From contig NZ_CP095743.1 in assembly GCF_022049065.2 (NCBI RefSeq), forward strand, positions 3,611,001 to 3,675,000: 64,000 bases of DNA, given 5' to 3'. The first letter of the stretch is position 1. Each line of letters opens with the position of its first letter. The position numbers and the translations under genes were made by a program. This DNA is from Niallia sp. Man26. Its GTDB lineage: Bacteria; Bacillota; Bacilli; Bacillales; Cytobacillaceae. This document shows, in pieces, positions 6,681-22,737 of the stretch. The notes under the pieces were generated by a model. It made no database searches. It was not told the DNA's origin and saw only the letters and a program-made list of their open reading frames with translations.

Positions 6681-7697
6681 TTATTTATTTGCCATATAAG
6701 CTGTCAGAAGTTTCTCAGAATCGGTTACAGCTACACCTTTATAGTAATACTTGACGATATCCTCATATGTCTTGCCTTCAGCCGCCATTCCGTTTGCACC
6801 ATACTGGCTCATCCCGACACCATGACCATATCCCTTCGTCGTCACAACGATATTCTGGCCTTCTCTGGTCATAGTGAAGTCTGTTGACTTTAAACCAAGC
6901 TTATCGCGAATGTCTGTCCCTGCAAGCTCTTTTCCGCTTATATTCGCTTTTGCAATTCGCTTGCCTTTCGTATACTCTACATTTGTCATAATGCTTGTAC
7001 TGCTTCCTACAGAGACGCCAAGTTTGCTTTCGAACTCTTGAATACTGAGCTCTTCTTTGCCGTTAAACTTTGGGGAGTTCTTATCCCACGGGCTTTCAAC
7101 ACTCGTTAAATAAGCAAGAGAGTTAGCCCAGACATCATCAGCGTTTTCTGTATATCCATTACTTGTGGAGAAAAATAGAGCATCGATTGGCTCTCCGTCA
7201 TATGTCAGAATCTGTCCTGCTGTTGCTTGAACGGCATCCTCAATCTTTTTCATCTTCCAATCATAATCACCGGTTTTCCAGGTTGATTTTAATTCTGCTT
7301 TATTCTTATATACTTGATAAGTAATAGAATCACCGACTATTGCTCCATCAGGCAATCCTGAATCCGTTTGGGAGATCATCCTGCGGACGATATAGGTTCT
7401 TGCTGCTAATGCTTGCGCTTTTAGTGCTTCAGGTTCAAAGCTTGCATTCATCTCCAGTGCCACAACACCGGCAACATATTCTTCTAAATCAACTTTCTCT
7501 ATCTTTTTTTGCTCTTCCCGATAGATGGAAACTTCCACAGATGGACCTGTGTTTTCTGCTGGCGTAACTTGTGCTGGCGTATCATTTTTGTCATTCCCTC
7601 GTTCTGAAATAAAGGGAAGCACCAAAACAGCTGGAAGCAATAAAGTGATGCTGAACAGAATGGCTCCTAGTGCGATAAAGGGTTTGAATTTGATCAT
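6681..7697 (-). CDS. spoIID: Stage II sporulation protein SpoIID (engulfment lytic transglycosylase)
   Basis: SpoIID cleaves glycan strands with SpoIIP and SpoIIM during engulfment, acting on the mother-cell side. The 338-residue product has an N-terminal membrane anchor (about 7-27) and the SpoIID domain with EVSIYREEQ, LEEYVAGVVALEMNASFEPEALKAQALAARTY-type and YGHGVGMSQYGANGMA motifs; the Glu of the ALEMNASFEPEALKAQA block is the family's catalytic residue. I start at the ATG at 7697, which has TGGAGG 8 nt upstream; the longer frame to 7781 adds unrelated sequence. The order with murAA upstream matches B. subtilis. Confidence 0.95.
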   Translation of the reverse strand: MIKFKPFIALGAILFSITLLLPAVLVLPFISERGNDKNDTPAQVTPAENTGPSVEVSIYREEQKKIEKVDLEEYVAGVVALEMNASFEPEALKAQALAARTYIVRRMISQTDSGLPDGAIVGDSITYQVYKNKAELKSTWKTGDYDWKMKKIEDAVQATAGQILTYDGEPIDALFFSTSNGYTENADDVWANSLAYLTSVESPWDKNSPKFNGKEELSIQEFESKLGVSVGSSTSIMTNVEYTKGKRIAKANISGKELAGTDIRDKLGLKSTDFTMTREGQNIVVTTKGYGHGVGMSQYGANGMAAEGKTYEDIVKYYYKGVAVTDSEKLLTAYMANK

Positions 7698-7760
7698 ATA
7701 TAAGCCTCCATAAGAACGATGTAGATATTGCTTCGAGAAGACGATTAATGTCTTACAAAA

Positions 7761-7792
7761 CATTCTTATGGGCTTGGACAAGCATTTATGAC
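7761..7792 (-). promoter_or_regulatory. Possible sigma-E promoter of spoIID
   Basis: GTCATAAAT and CATAAGAATG on the minus strand are about 13 bp apart, resembling sigma-E -35 (ATA-rich) and -10 (CATANNNT) elements. It lies about 65 bp upstream of the chosen start. spoIID is sigma-E controlled in B. subtilis. The match is partial. Confidence 0.4.
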
Positions 7793-7923
7793 TTTATTCA
7801 TCAGGAAAAAACCATGAAAATAATCGGTCTAGGCGTTCTATTTTTTCTAACTTTGCATAGTATGGGAGTAATCTCTCGTTATCTCTTCATTTCCTCATTA
7901 ACCTCTTCCAAGCTTAACTGCAC

Positions 7924-7972
7924 AAAAAAAAAACAGCTATATCCATCTCATAAGGGAAATGAATAATAGCTG
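7924..7972 (-). terminator. Intrinsic terminator downstream of murAA
   Basis: CAGCTAT and ATAGCTG form the stem ends around a 25-nt interior on the minus strand, followed by nine T residues. It begins 12 nt after the murAA stop. Confidence 0.8.
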
Positions 7973-7983
7973 CTTATGTTTTA

Positions 7984-9291
7984 TTACGCATTCATATCTG
8001 CGACATAAGTTGCAGTCAATGTAACTTGCTCTTCTTCTGTCACTCGTTCAATGTCAGCACCTAATCCCGCCAGCTTCTCATGGAAGTTAACATATCCGCG
8101 ATCCAAGTGCTTCAGTTCAGTAACTCTTGTAATACCTTCAGCCACAAGTCCTGACAATATTAATGCTGCTGCAGCACGTAAATCTGTTGCTGCTACTTCA
8201 GCACCTTGCAGGTTTGTTGGTCCATTCATAATAACAGAACGACCTTCAATCTTCACATCGCCATTCATGCGTCTGAACTCTTCAACATGCATAAAACGGT
8301 TTTCAAAAACAGTTTCTGTTATCATGCTAGTTCCTTTAGCGCGAAGCAACAATGCCATCATTTGTGACTGCATATCTGTTGGGAATCCAGGATGAGGCAT
8401 TGTCTTAATATCAACAGCTTTTAAGTTTTCTGCACTAATAACACGAAGTCCGTCTTCTTCCTCTTTGAAGACTACACCCATTTCTTCCATTTTTGCGATT
8501 AAAGATGAAAGATGTTCTGGCACTGCACCTTGTACAAGGACATTTCCGCCTGTGATAGCAGCGGCAACTAAAAACGTTCCAGCTTCAATTCTATCCGGAA
8601 TAATTGTATGTTCTGCACCGTACAGCTTTTCTACACCTTCAATTCGAAGTGTGCCAGTTCCTGCACCTCTTACTTTTGCACCCATTGCATTTAGGAAATT
8701 AGCTAAATCAACAATTTCAGGTTCTTTAGCAACATTTTCGATGATTGTTGTACCTTTAGCCAGTGTCGCAGCCATCATAATGTTTTCTGTTGCCCCTACA
8801 CTTGGGAAATCTAAATAAATTTTCGCTCCATGCAGACGATCTTCAACAGACGCCTCAATAAAACCATTTCCTACCTGTACTTTTGCACCCATTGCTTCAA
8901 AGCCTTTAAGATGCTGATCAATCGGTCTAGAGCCAATTGCGCAGCCTCCTGGCAACGCTACTCTTGCATGGCCATTTCTAGCCAATAATGAACCCATTAC
9001 CAAAACAGAAGCTCTCATTTTGCGCACATATTCAAATGGCGCTTCCACACTCAACTCTTTTGATGCATCTACTGTTACTTCGTTGTTGGCAAAAGTTACG
9101 TCAGCATTAAGAAAACGCAATACCTCGTTTATTGTAAATACATCTGAAAGAGTTGGAACTGACTTAATTATGCTTTTTCCATCACTTGCTAATAATGTAG
9201 CGGCGATTACAGGCAAAACGGCATTCTTTGCGCCTTCTACTTTAACCGTTCCATTTAACCTTTTTCCGCCGCGGACGATGATTTTATCCAA
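7984..9291 (-). CDS. murAA: UDP-N-acetylglucosamine 1-carboxyvinyltransferase MurAA
   Basis: MurA transfers enolpyruvate from PEP to UDP-GlcNAc, the first committed step of peptidoglycan synthesis and the target of fosfomycin. The 435-residue product has the N-terminal [19 protein letters not shown] block with the catalytic-site Lys-Asn pair, and the active-site Cys in [15 protein letters not shown] (residues 110-124). Position between ywmB and spoIID identifies it as the orthologue of murAA, the main paralogue in B. subtilis; a second copy lies at 35.2-36.5 kb. A 33-bp gap from ywmB suggests a shared transcript. Confidence 0.95.
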   Translation of the reverse strand: MDKIIVRGGKRLNGTVKVEGAKNAVLPVIAATLLASDGKSIIKSVPTLSDVFTINEVLRFLNADVTFANNEVTVDASKELSVEAPFEYVRKMRASVLVMGSLLARNGHARVALPGGCAIGSRPIDQHLKGFEAMGAKVQVGNGFIEASVEDRLHGAKIYLDFPSVGATENIMMAATLAKGTTIIENVAKEPEIVDLANFLNAMGAKVRGAGTGTLRIEGVEKLYGAEHTIIPDRIEAGTFLVAAAITGGNVLVQGAVPEHLSSLIAKMEEMGVVFKEEEDGLRVISAENLKAVDIKTMPHPGFPTDMQSQMMALLLRAKGTSMITETVFENRFMHVEEFRRMNGDVKIEGRSVIMNGPTNLQGAEVAATDLRAAAALILSGLVAEGITRVTELKHLDRGYVNFHEKLAGLGADIERVTEEEQVTLTATYVADMNA

Positions 9292-9324
9292 AGTGTATTC
9301 CCCTCCGCGTCCAATGTCTCTATA

Positions 9325-10080
9325 TTAATATTCAATCGTTATGATGGGTGTGCCAACTACAAAGGTAGTCTTACCGCCCATTCCTTGTGTCCTGATTCCC
9401 AATTGCAAGTTCATTGCCTTGTCATTTTCCTGAATTTTCTCATCAAAGATAGACGTTATGGCTGAAGCTGATACAAAATCATCTTCCTCTAACGCCTCTA
9501 TTTGTTTCGCTTGAAAAGCATCCAATAAATGGTTTACATAATAAGGCAGACTCTTACTAATCTTATCATTGAATTCGCCTTTTATACAAGAGAAAATTGT
9601 TGGTTTTCCACGAAATATAGCTGAAACTTTTTCTTCTATATCCTTTTTCAGCATTTTGCTGAACTGGTCACTTAACTCCTTCCCTTTCACTTCATATATA
9701 ACATATGATTGAGCAGTTTGAGTTGTTAATGAAGCAGTGACCGTTATACTCTCTTCTTTGCTGCTGTCAGCTGAAAGTAAAGCTTTAGCCTGCCAGCTGC
9801 TGCTGTTTTCTGTTTCCGTCCATTTTGCATCAGGAAATTTTTCCTGCAATTCAGCCTGAACGGCTTTTGCATCTGATAAGCTTTTCACATTTTCCAATTT
9901 TTCTCTTGCATGCAGAGACCATTCAGTTACATTAATGTTCTGTTCCTCTTGTAAAATTCCATTTATGATAAATAGGTCTAGCTGTTTTTTCGCGATAATT
10001 GGGTTATTCCCAAAAGTGACTGCTGCCAAACCAACTAGTATTGTTAACACGATATAAATTACTGTTCTTTTTTTATTCAT
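9325..10080 (-). CDS. ywmB: YwmB family protein
   Basis: The 251-residue product starts MNKKRTVIYIVLTILVG with one N-terminal membrane segment, followed by a probably extracytoplasmic domain ending in GIRTQGMGGKTTFVVGTPIITIEY-like sequence, typical of the YwmB (TATA-box-binding-like fold) family. Its role is unknown. The ATG at 10080 is preferred over the frame opening at 10137 because GGGGGAGG precedes it and the signal anchor then starts the protein. Position between ywzB and murAA matches B. subtilis, hinting at an envelope link, but this is context only. Confidence 0.85.
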   Translation of the reverse strand: MNKKRTVIYIVLTILVGLAAVTFGNNPIIAKKQLDLFIINGILQEEQNINVTEWSLHAREKLENVKSLSDAKAVQAELQEKFPDAKWTETENSSSWQAKALLSADSSKEESITVTASLTTQTAQSYVIYEVKGKELSDQFSKMLKKDIEEKVSAIFRGKPTIFSCIKGEFNDKISKSLPYYVNHLLDAFQAKQIEALEEDDFVSASAITSIFDEKIQENDKAMNLQLGIRTQGMGGKTTFVVGTPIITIEY

Positions 10081-10288
10081 CTTATATTCCTCCCCCTTAC
10101 TAGCATTGTTTCCATAGTAGGGGAATGAAATACTCACGAATTGTCGTCACTTTTTGACATGAATATATTCTATATCAGCGTACAAACTAATTTTATTCAA
10201 CACGCAAGTTGAATTGTACTGAAAAAGTGAACAAAAGAAAACATGTATGAAGACCTATTTAGTTGGTAATTGTTTCTTCCAATGCATC

Positions 10289-10525
10289 TTATTGCATAAT
10301 TAGTGGCAACTGTTGTGACCAAAGCAGATAATTAAGGAAGAAGTCACTGACTAGTGATCCCATTATTATCGATAATAACACATATAAAACTCTTGCTTGA
10401 ACTACTTTGTTTGCACGGATGAACTTTTCAATGTTCAAGGACTGCAATGCCCACCAAGCCAGGGCAATAAATACCACATTTGTTACAATGCTGAGCAACG
10501 CCTGTTGGCCAAAATCTTCTATCAC
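10289..10525 (-). CDS. ywzB: DUF1146 small membrane protein (YwzB)
   Basis: The 78-residue product has two transmembrane segments (about 10-28 and 45-65) separated by IEKFIRANKVVQARVLYVLL, the pattern of DUF1146 proteins such as YwzB. The function is not known. It sits between atpC and ywmB, as in B. subtilis. Start context: GAGGTTCGGCCGTG precedes the ATG. A 200-bp gap to ywmB and the atp terminator upstream imply its own promoter. Confidence 0.85.
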   Translation of the reverse strand: MIEDFGQQALLSIVTNVVFIALAWWALQSLNIEKFIRANKVVQARVLYVLLSIIMGSLVSDFFLNYLLWSQQLPLIMQ

Positions 10526-10675
10526 GGCCGAACCTCCACTCTTAAGTTTCCTTGCTAACTTCTATTTGACGAACTAACTACCTAAAAGGTTTCATATTTT
10601 TTCATTTTCATTTCATTTTTATTTCATTTTCGTTTCTTCTAGACCTTTTTTGTTCTTTTAAAGCCCTTTCACGAA

Positions 10676-10719
10676 CGAAAAAAATGCCCCCAATTTGCAT
10701 TTTTGCAAAGGAGGCATTT
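10676..10719 (-). terminator. Intrinsic terminator of the atp operon
   Basis: AAATGCCTCCTTTGCA pairs with TGCAAATTGGGGGCATTT around a short A/T loop on the minus strand and is followed by a T-run. It lies immediately after the atpC stop codon. Confidence 0.9.
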
Positions 10720-10723
10720 GGTT

Positions 10724-11146
<423 letters not shown>

Positions 11147-11152
11147 CTAGAA

Positions 11153-12628
<1,476 letters not shown>

Positions 12629-12635
12629 TTAAATC

Positions 12636-13502
<867 letters not shown>

Positions 13503-13531
13503 TCACCACCATTCATCAGATTTTCCTTTTA

Positions 13532-16134
<2,603 letters not shown>

Positions 16135-16187
16135 TCACTCCCTTCCAACTGCTTACCTTCAAACTGACTTTTTTTGCATAAAGTAAA

Positions 16188-16214
16188 GGCGAAGTTTTCA
16201 AAAAAGTCTTCGCC
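16188..16214 (-). other. Intercistronic hairpin between atpE and atpF
   Basis: GGCGAAG and CTTCGCC form a perfect 7-bp stem around a 13-nt A/T loop. On the minus strand it begins 17 nt after the atpE stop and is followed by only a short T-rich stretch. A role in protecting the atpE mRNA end or in partial termination is inference; c subunits are needed in about ten copies per complex. Confidence 0.6.
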
Positions 16215-16230
16215 ATTTTTTAGCTATTTA

Positions 16231-16491
<261 letters not shown>

Positions 16492-16512
16492 TTAAAAAAA
16501 TAAGGGAATAGA

Positions 16513-17632
<1,120 letters not shown>

Positions 17633-18035
17633 AATTTAGCCAAATCTCCTGACAACAGACTTTCTTTCAGACAGCTTTAACAGGGAACAAAAACAGCCTT
17701 TTTTGCGTCACAAAAAAAGCAATATTTTTTGAAAAGGCCCTGAAAACCCTATCATCTACTTTGTAAGCATACAATAAGGTTATGTCAAATGTCAATTAGT
17801 ATTAACAACATAAAAAGATTAAAATCTCACCTTTAAATATTATCGTTTAACCCCTAAATTATCATATATGAAGCGTTTTATTTTTTCTCTCCTTTCCCGG
17901 TAAAAATTTTCTTTTTTATTCTATCATGAATCGAAAAATTTTATATCGAAAAAGGAGATTATTCACATATCTTTCAATTAATTTCCTATTACTTTTATAT
18001 TAGGGAGATGTTTACAATTGCCAAACTATTTTCGC
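17633..18035 (-). promoter_or_regulatory. atp operon promoter region with overlapping TTGACA boxes and long leader
   Basis: Two TTGACA hexamers lie 7 bp apart on the minus strand (17795-17790 and 17788-17783). The first pairs with TATGCT (17771-17766, 18-bp spacer), the second with TACAAA (17765-17760, 17-bp spacer). The transcript would have a leader of about 125 nt containing AGGGCC/CCCTG-type complementary stretches. The rest of the gap, up to the protease stop at 18036, has no gene and no clear terminator. Confidence 0.65.
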
Positions 18036-20264
18036 TTAACGTTTTTCACTATAATTAACTTTGTTACCTACAACCGTTAATTGTCCGCTGACAGCATCTT
18101 CTTTGCCTGCTTTTTTGGCAAACGCAATAATTTCATATATACCACTGTCTGGCAGAGAATCTTTCTTAATATTCCCCTTTAACTGACCTCGTTTTACCTC
18201 TTTTTTCCAATCAAGAAATTTCACAAACTTTAAGGACTCCTTATCGAATGCAGCTATGCCAAACTCTTCGGCACCTGTCGGTAAATAGGCTTCATAACTG
18301 AAGCTCCCATTATTCTCCTCTACCATATTAAAGCCCATTAAACGAGGATATTCCGGTTCTTCAAGTACATACAAATATGGTATCGTTATGGAATTCCTAC
18401 CTGCATTTACTTCAAGCGCTCCATTCTGCAGCTTGTTTTTAAATAATTTATTGTCTATCATCATTCGGATCGGCACTTTTTTGGTACTGCCGGGAGCTAA
18501 TGTAAAGGACAACGGCAACTGCCATGTCATGCCTCTTTGCTTAGCAGGCTGTTTAAATGTTACCCATTGAGGTTCACTTCCTTTGTTGACTATTGTTAAA
18601 TAGGAAGTATGTTCATGTAGATGGTCTGCAAGCTTAAATTTCCCGAATCTCATGCTGCCCGGCAAAACAAGCACCTCTGCTCGTACAGCTTTATCCACTT
18701 GGATTCTGCCAGCACCTTGCTCATACACCTTGTAAAGTTCCCCGTTTCTGTTGCGAAGCGGCAGTGCTGTATTCATTAAAGCTGCCTTCACATCTTCCGG
18801 ACTCCAATCAGGATGAGCTTCTAGCAGAAGAGCAGCAGCACCGGCTACATGAGGAGCTGCCATGCTCGTGCCTTGAAGCGCCAGATAGCCTCCAGGCACT
18901 GTGCTGTTAATCACTACCCCAGGAGCAACAACATCTGGCTTTATATCCCATGTGCTTGTGACAGGTCCTCTTGAGCTGAACTCTGCCAGAATATCTTTTT
19001 CCCAATAACTGTTGATTTTTGCATATAACTTATTTTTGCCAAGCTTCTCAAGGAGAATACTGCCTTCCTGTTTCGTTACGCCTGCAACTGGAATTGGTAT
19101 ATCTTTTTCCAAGCTTCCAAGCAGAGGACCATCCATATCATTCATAATAAGAACAGCCTTCGCTCCTGCCTTATACGCATTTTCAGCTTTTTCCCCAAAC
19201 GTTAGCTCCCCCCGCTTCAGGAGCACTACCTTTCCTTTTACGTTATTTAACTCCTTCTTGCGGCCAAGCCCCCCTTGTGCTATTTCTAAACTATTTGTAA
19301 AGCTCCATTGCTTACTTTTATCCATCTTATTTAAGATAATCCTTGCTCCGTCTACCTCTATATAAGGAATTTTCATATTAGGTGTTGTTGCTCCAACTGA
19401 TATAGCCTTAGCAGCTGTGCCCGGAGAACCTACTGTCCAATCGGATGGCCCTGCATTCCCTGCTGCTGCAACAGCCACAATCCCTTTCTCAACTGCCTTA
19501 TTTAAGGCAATACTTATCGGCAAATCCGGCCCGTTCACTTCACTGCCAAGTGAGAGGTTAAGCACATCGACCTTATCCTTTACCGCTTTTTCAATCGCAC
19601 TTAATATTTGCTCTGTTGTTCCTGCTCCTCCAGGACCAAGCGCACGGTACGCATAAATTTCTGCATTTGGAGCAACTCCTTGATGCTTGCCCTTTGCGGC
19701 AATAATTCCAGCGACATGTGTACCATGCAAAGTATTTCTTAACCCGTTTCCGACTGTTTCCATCGGGTCCTTATCACGATCAACAAAATCCCAGCCTCTT
19801 TTAAAGCTTTTCTTTAAGTCAGGATGATTATAATCAATGCCTGTATCAATCACTCCTACCTTTATTCCCTTTCCAGTCAAGGCAGAGCTCTCCTTTAATG
19901 CCCCTCTTATCCAATCAGCACCAATTATCTCAGCAGGCCGTTCACTTTCTGCAGTATATGTTTTAACTTGTGATACAAGCTCCACATCATGATTGTCAGC
20001 AAGCTTATGCAAATCATCTACCGTAGCGCGCACGGAAAATCCTGAAAAAATTTCACAAAATACGGTTCTCTTTTCGCCACTTTTCAGTTTCGTCATTAGC
20101 TCGTTCACTTTCGCCTGAGAACATCCGCCTTTTAGCTTTATAATGGCTACCTTTTTTTCCTGTTTGCTTTCTATTGGTAGATCAGGGAGCTCGAGCGCAG
20201 CTGCAATAATATGATTAGAACAAGGGAGGATTATAAGCGATAGCAGCAGGATTAGTTTCTTCAT
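18036..20264 (-). CDS. Secreted subtilisin-like serine protease (Vpr-like, S8 family)
   Basis: The 742-residue product has a signal peptide (about 1-22), an inhibitor-I9 propeptide (about 35-105), and the S8 catalytic domain with Asp140 (VIDTGIDYNHPDL), His180 (HGTHVAG), oxyanion Asn270 (AAGNAG) and Ser467 (GTSMAAPHVAG). A protease-associated domain is inserted between the last two (about 340-410), as in Vpr. The 250-residue tail has an Fn3-like part. Vpr of B. subtilis is somewhat longer (about 800 aa) and lies elsewhere. AAGGAGA precedes the ATG at 20264; the frame to 20282 would include that site as coding. It is probably monocistronic. Confidence 0.92.
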   Translation of the reverse strand: MKKLILLLSLIILPCSNHIIAAALELPDLPIESKQEKKVAIIKLKGGCSQAKVNELMTKLKSGEKRTVFCEIFSGFSVRATVDDLHKLADNHDVELVSQVKTYTAESERPAEIIGADWIRGALKESSALTGKGIKVGVIDTGIDYNHPDLKKSFKRGWDFVDRDKDPMETVGNGLRNTLHGTHVAGIIAAKGKHQGVAPNAEIYAYRALGPGGAGTTEQILSAIEKAVKDKVDVLNLSLGSEVNGPDLPISIALNKAVEKGIVAVAAAGNAGPSDWTVGSPGTAAKAISVGATTPNMKIPYIEVDGARIILNKMDKSKQWSFTNSLEIAQGGLGRKKELNNVKGKVVLLKRGELTFGEKAENAYKAGAKAVLIMNDMDGPLLGSLEKDIPIPVAGVTKQEGSILLEKLGKNKLYAKINSYWEKDILAEFSSRGPVTSTWDIKPDVVAPGVVINSTVPGGYLALQGTSMAAPHVAGAAALLLEAHPDWSPEDVKAALMNTALPLRNRNGELYKVYEQGAGRIQVDKAVRAEVLVLPGSMRFGKFKLADHLHEHTSYLTIVNKGSEPQWVTFKQPAKQRGMTWQLPLSFTLAPGSTKKVPIRMMIDNKLFKNKLQNGALEVNAGRNSITIPYLYVLEEPEYPRLMGFNMVEENNGSFSYEAYLPTGAEEFGIAAFDKESLKFVKFLDWKKEVKRGQLKGNIKKDSLPDSGIYEIIAFAKKAGKEDAVSGQLTVVGNKVNYSEKR

Positions 20265-20362
20265 ATGTATTCTCCTTAGCAAAGGGGCTGTAGTTGGTTT
20301 TATAATTTGCAGAAGTGATTAAAATATGTGTGGGCATTTTTGGTTACATGTTCTCGAAGCAC

Positions 20363-20394
20363 AAAAAAAAGACTGACCTATACAGGCCAGTCTT
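20363..20394 (-). terminator. Intrinsic terminator downstream of upp
   Basis: AAGACTGGCC pairs with GGTCAGTCTT around a short loop; on the minus strand eight T residues follow. It begins 8 nt after the upp stop. Confidence 0.9.
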
Positions 20395-20402
20395 TTAGCT
20401 AT

Positions 20403-21032
20403 TTATTTAGTTCCGAACAATCGGTCACCAGCGTCTCCAAGACCTGGAACAATGTAACCTTTTTCGTTTAGCTTCTCATCAAGTGCAGCGATATAAATAT
20501 CTACATCTGGGTGAGCTTCTTTCAGAAGTTCTACACCTTCAGGTGCTGCAATTAAGCACATGAACTTGATGTTCTTTCCGCCTCTTGTTTTCAAGGAGTT
20601 GATTGCTTCAATCGCTGAACCGCCTGTTGCAAGCATTGGATCTACTACAATGAAATCTCTTTCTTCTACATCAGACGGAAGCTTCACATAATATTCTACA
20701 GGCTTAAGTGTCTTTGGATCACGGTAAAGCCCAATATGTCCAACTTTTGCAGCTGGAATAAGCTTCAGGATACCGTCAACCATTCCGATACCTGCGCGCA
20801 GGATTGGAATAATCCCTATCTTCTTACCGGAAAGTACGTTTGATTTTGTTCTGCTTACTGGAGTATCAATTTCAATTTCTTCTAAAGGCATATCACGAGT
20901 GATTTCAAAAGCCATCAATGTTGCCACTTCATCTACTAACTCTCTGAATTCTTTTGTACCTGTTTGTTTCTCACGAATGTATGTAAGTTTATGTTGAATA
21001 AGTGGGTGATCAAATACGTATACTTTTGCCAC
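20403..21032 (-). CDS. upp: Uracil phosphoribosyltransferase
   Basis: Upp makes UMP from uracil and PRPP for pyrimidine salvage. The 209-residue product has the N-terminal [19 protein letters not shown], the PRPP-binding loop [14 protein letters not shown] (about 128-141) and the uracil-binding C-terminal [17 protein letters not shown]. The GTG at 21032 is preferred over GTG 21041: it gives the family length of 209 and has GGAG about 9 nt upstream. It lies downstream of glyA as in B. subtilis, with its own terminator. Confidence 0.96.
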   Translation of the reverse strand: MAKVYVFDHPLIQHKLTYIREKQTGTKEFRELVDEVATLMAFEITRDMPLEEIEIDTPVSRTKSNVLSGKKIGIIPILRAGIGMVDGILKLIPAAKVGHIGLYRDPKTLKPVEYYVKLPSDVEERDFIVVDPMLATGGSAIEAINSLKTRGGKNIKFMCLIAAPEGVELLKEAHPDVDIYIAALDEKLNEKGYIVPGLGDAGDRLFGTK

Positions 21033-21141
21033 ATCTTTCACTCCGTTTCCTTCTTTATCGTAAACACACTTCTTGTAATTCTACAGAAAAAAGGCTTTCA
21101 AATCAACTGAAAGTTTAACTTTACTTACATTATTTTTACCC

Positions 21142-21176
21142 AAAAAAGAGCCAGCCTATGCTTATGATAGGCTGGC
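21142..21176 (-). terminator. Intrinsic terminator downstream of glyA
   Basis: A perfect 10-bp stem, GCCAGCCTAT/ATAGGCTGGC, with a seven-base loop is followed by six T residues on the minus strand. It begins 9 nt after the glyA stop, so upp has a separate promoter in the 21042-21141 gap. Confidence 0.92.
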
Positions 21177-21185
21177 TGCTGTTTC

Positions 21186-22427
21186 TTATAGTTCTTTATA
21201 CAATACAAATTTGCTAGTCAATGCTTCCACTCTTTTAGCTGCTTCTGCTAATTTTTCTTGATCTTCATGATTTTTCAATGTGAAGCCGATAATAGAAGCA
21301 ATTTCGTCCATATCTTCCAAACCGAAACCGCGGGATGTCACAGCAGCTGTACCGATACGAACTCCGCTTGTCACGAATGGACTTGCAGGATCAAATGGAA
21401 TTGTATTTTTGTTTACCGTAATGCCGACTTCATCCAAAACATGCTCGGCAACTTTACCAGTCAGTCCAAGAGTCTGTAAATCTACTAGCAACAGGTGATT
21501 GTCTGTTCCATTAGATACAAGTCTCAAACCTTCTTTTTGTAATCCTTCTGCTAATCTCTTTGCATTTGCGATAATGTTTTCAGCATATACTTTAAAGTCA
21601 TCTTGCAATACTTCTCCAAAAGCAACAGCTTTAGCAGAAATGACATGCATAAGTGGTCCACCCTGGATTCCTGGGAAGATTGACTTATCGATTTTTTTGC
21701 CGAACTCCTCTTTACAAAGGATCATTCCGCCGCGAGGGCCTCTTAATGTTTTATGCGTTGTTGTTGTAACAAAATCTGCATACGGAACTGGATTTTCATG
21801 CAATCCTGCAGCAACAAGTCCGGCGATATGAGCCATGTCGACCATTAAGTATGCGCCAACTTCATCTGCAATCTCACGGAATTTCTTGAAATCAATCGCG
21901 CGAGGGTATGCACTAGCACCAGCTACGATAAGCTTCGGCTTATGTTCGCGAGCTTTTTCAAGCACGTCCTCATAATTGATTTGTTCTGTTTCCTTGTCAA
22001 CACCATATTCAACAAAGTTATATTGAACACCACTAAAGTTTACTGGGCTTCCATGTGTTAAATGTCCGCCGTGGGAAAGATTCATACCGAGCACTGTGTC
22101 CCCTTGCTCAAGTATAGTGAAATATACAGCCATATTTGCTTGTGCTCCAGAATGGGGTTGAACATTGACATGCTCTGCACCAAAAATTTCTTTCGCACGA
22201 TCGCGAGCGATATCTTCAACAATATCAACATATTCACAACCGCCATAATAACGTTTTGCCGGATAGCCTTCTGCATATTTATTTGTAAGGACAGAACCTT
22301 GTGCTTCCATTACTGCCTCACTTACGAAATTCTCTGATGCAATCAACTCGATTTTTGATCGTTGGCGGCCCAATTCTTGCTGAATAGCTTTGTATACTTG
22401 TTGGTCGTTTTGTGCTAAATGCTTCAT
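21186..22427 (-). CDS. glyA: Serine hydroxymethyltransferase
   Basis: GlyA converts serine and tetrahydrofolate to glycine and methylene-tetrahydrofolate, the main one-carbon source. The 413-residue product has the PLP-lysine motif [15 protein letters not shown] (about 219-233), the N-terminal [16 protein letters not shown], and the [18 protein letters not shown] substrate loop. Length is standard. AGGGAGGATT precedes the ATG. The gene starts a transcription unit; candidate PurR boxes are discussed among the findings. Confidence 0.97.
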   Translation of the reverse strand: MKHLAQNDQQVYKAIQQELGRQRSKIELIASENFVSEAVMEAQGSVLTNKYAEGYPAKRYYGGCEYVDIVEDIARDRAKEIFGAEHVNVQPHSGAQANMAVYFTILEQGDTVLGMNLSHGGHLTHGSPVNFSGVQYNFVEYGVDKETEQINYEDVLEKAREHKPKLIVAGASAYPRAIDFKKFREIADEVGAYLMVDMAHIAGLVAAGLHENPVPYADFVTTTTHKTLRGPRGGMILCKEEFGKKIDKSIFPGIQGGPLMHVISAKAVAFGEVLQDDFKVYAENIIANAKRLAEGLQKEGLRLVSNGTDNHLLLVDLQTLGLTGKVAEHVLDEVGITVNKNTIPFDPASPFVTSGVRIGTAAVTSRGFGLEDMDEIASIIGFTLKNHEDQEKLAEAAKRVEALTSKFVLYKEL

Positions 22428-22697
22428 TTGAATCCTCCCTGTAACACTTATATTATATTTCTTTGATTCTACGGAAAATCTTCTTATATTCTAACACGTA
22501 ACAAATTTAAAAAGAAGCTAAAAAATACGAATTATTATTTTTATACCTTTATTTATTGTTCGTGTTTTGCTAAGAAAACATCCAATTCCGTCTGATTATT
22601 TTCTTAAAATAATATAAATTCGTTTTTTTTATAAGATTTAGCAGTTATCATATATAAAAAACACTGCCGTTTTTAGATTGGCAGCTTATTTGTATAA
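22428..22697. other. glyA upstream region, no gene
   Basis: This very AT-rich stretch has no credible ORF. On the minus strand it contains ACGAACAAT (22563-22555) and AATTCGTATTTT (about 22531-22520), which resemble the two arms of a PurR-box pair, but their spacing is 2-3 bp longer than usual. No firm promoter could be chosen. Confidence 0.4.
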
Positions 22698-22698
22698 T

Positions 22699-22736
22699 AA
22701 AAAAAGATATCCTGACTTCTTTCAGGATATCTTTTT
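22699..22736. terminator. Terminator downstream of ywlG
   Basis: A perfect 10-bp stem, GATATCCTGA/TCAGGATATC, with a short loop is flanked by A5 on the left and T6 on the right. On the minus strand it directly follows the ywlG stop and ends in a T-run. Confidence 0.9.
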
Positions 22737-22737
22737 T

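Noticed and set aside
8051..8395. Long plus-strand ORFs opposite murAA, mbl, glyA, atpD, atpA and rho
   Set aside because: They are antisense reading frames of well-conserved genes, lack ribosome binding sites, and their length follows from codon bias of the true gene.
22428..22700. A glycine riboswitch or T-box before glyA
   Set aside because: No conserved T-box sequence (TGGNACCGCG) and no paired glycine aptamer core is visible in this AT-rich gap.
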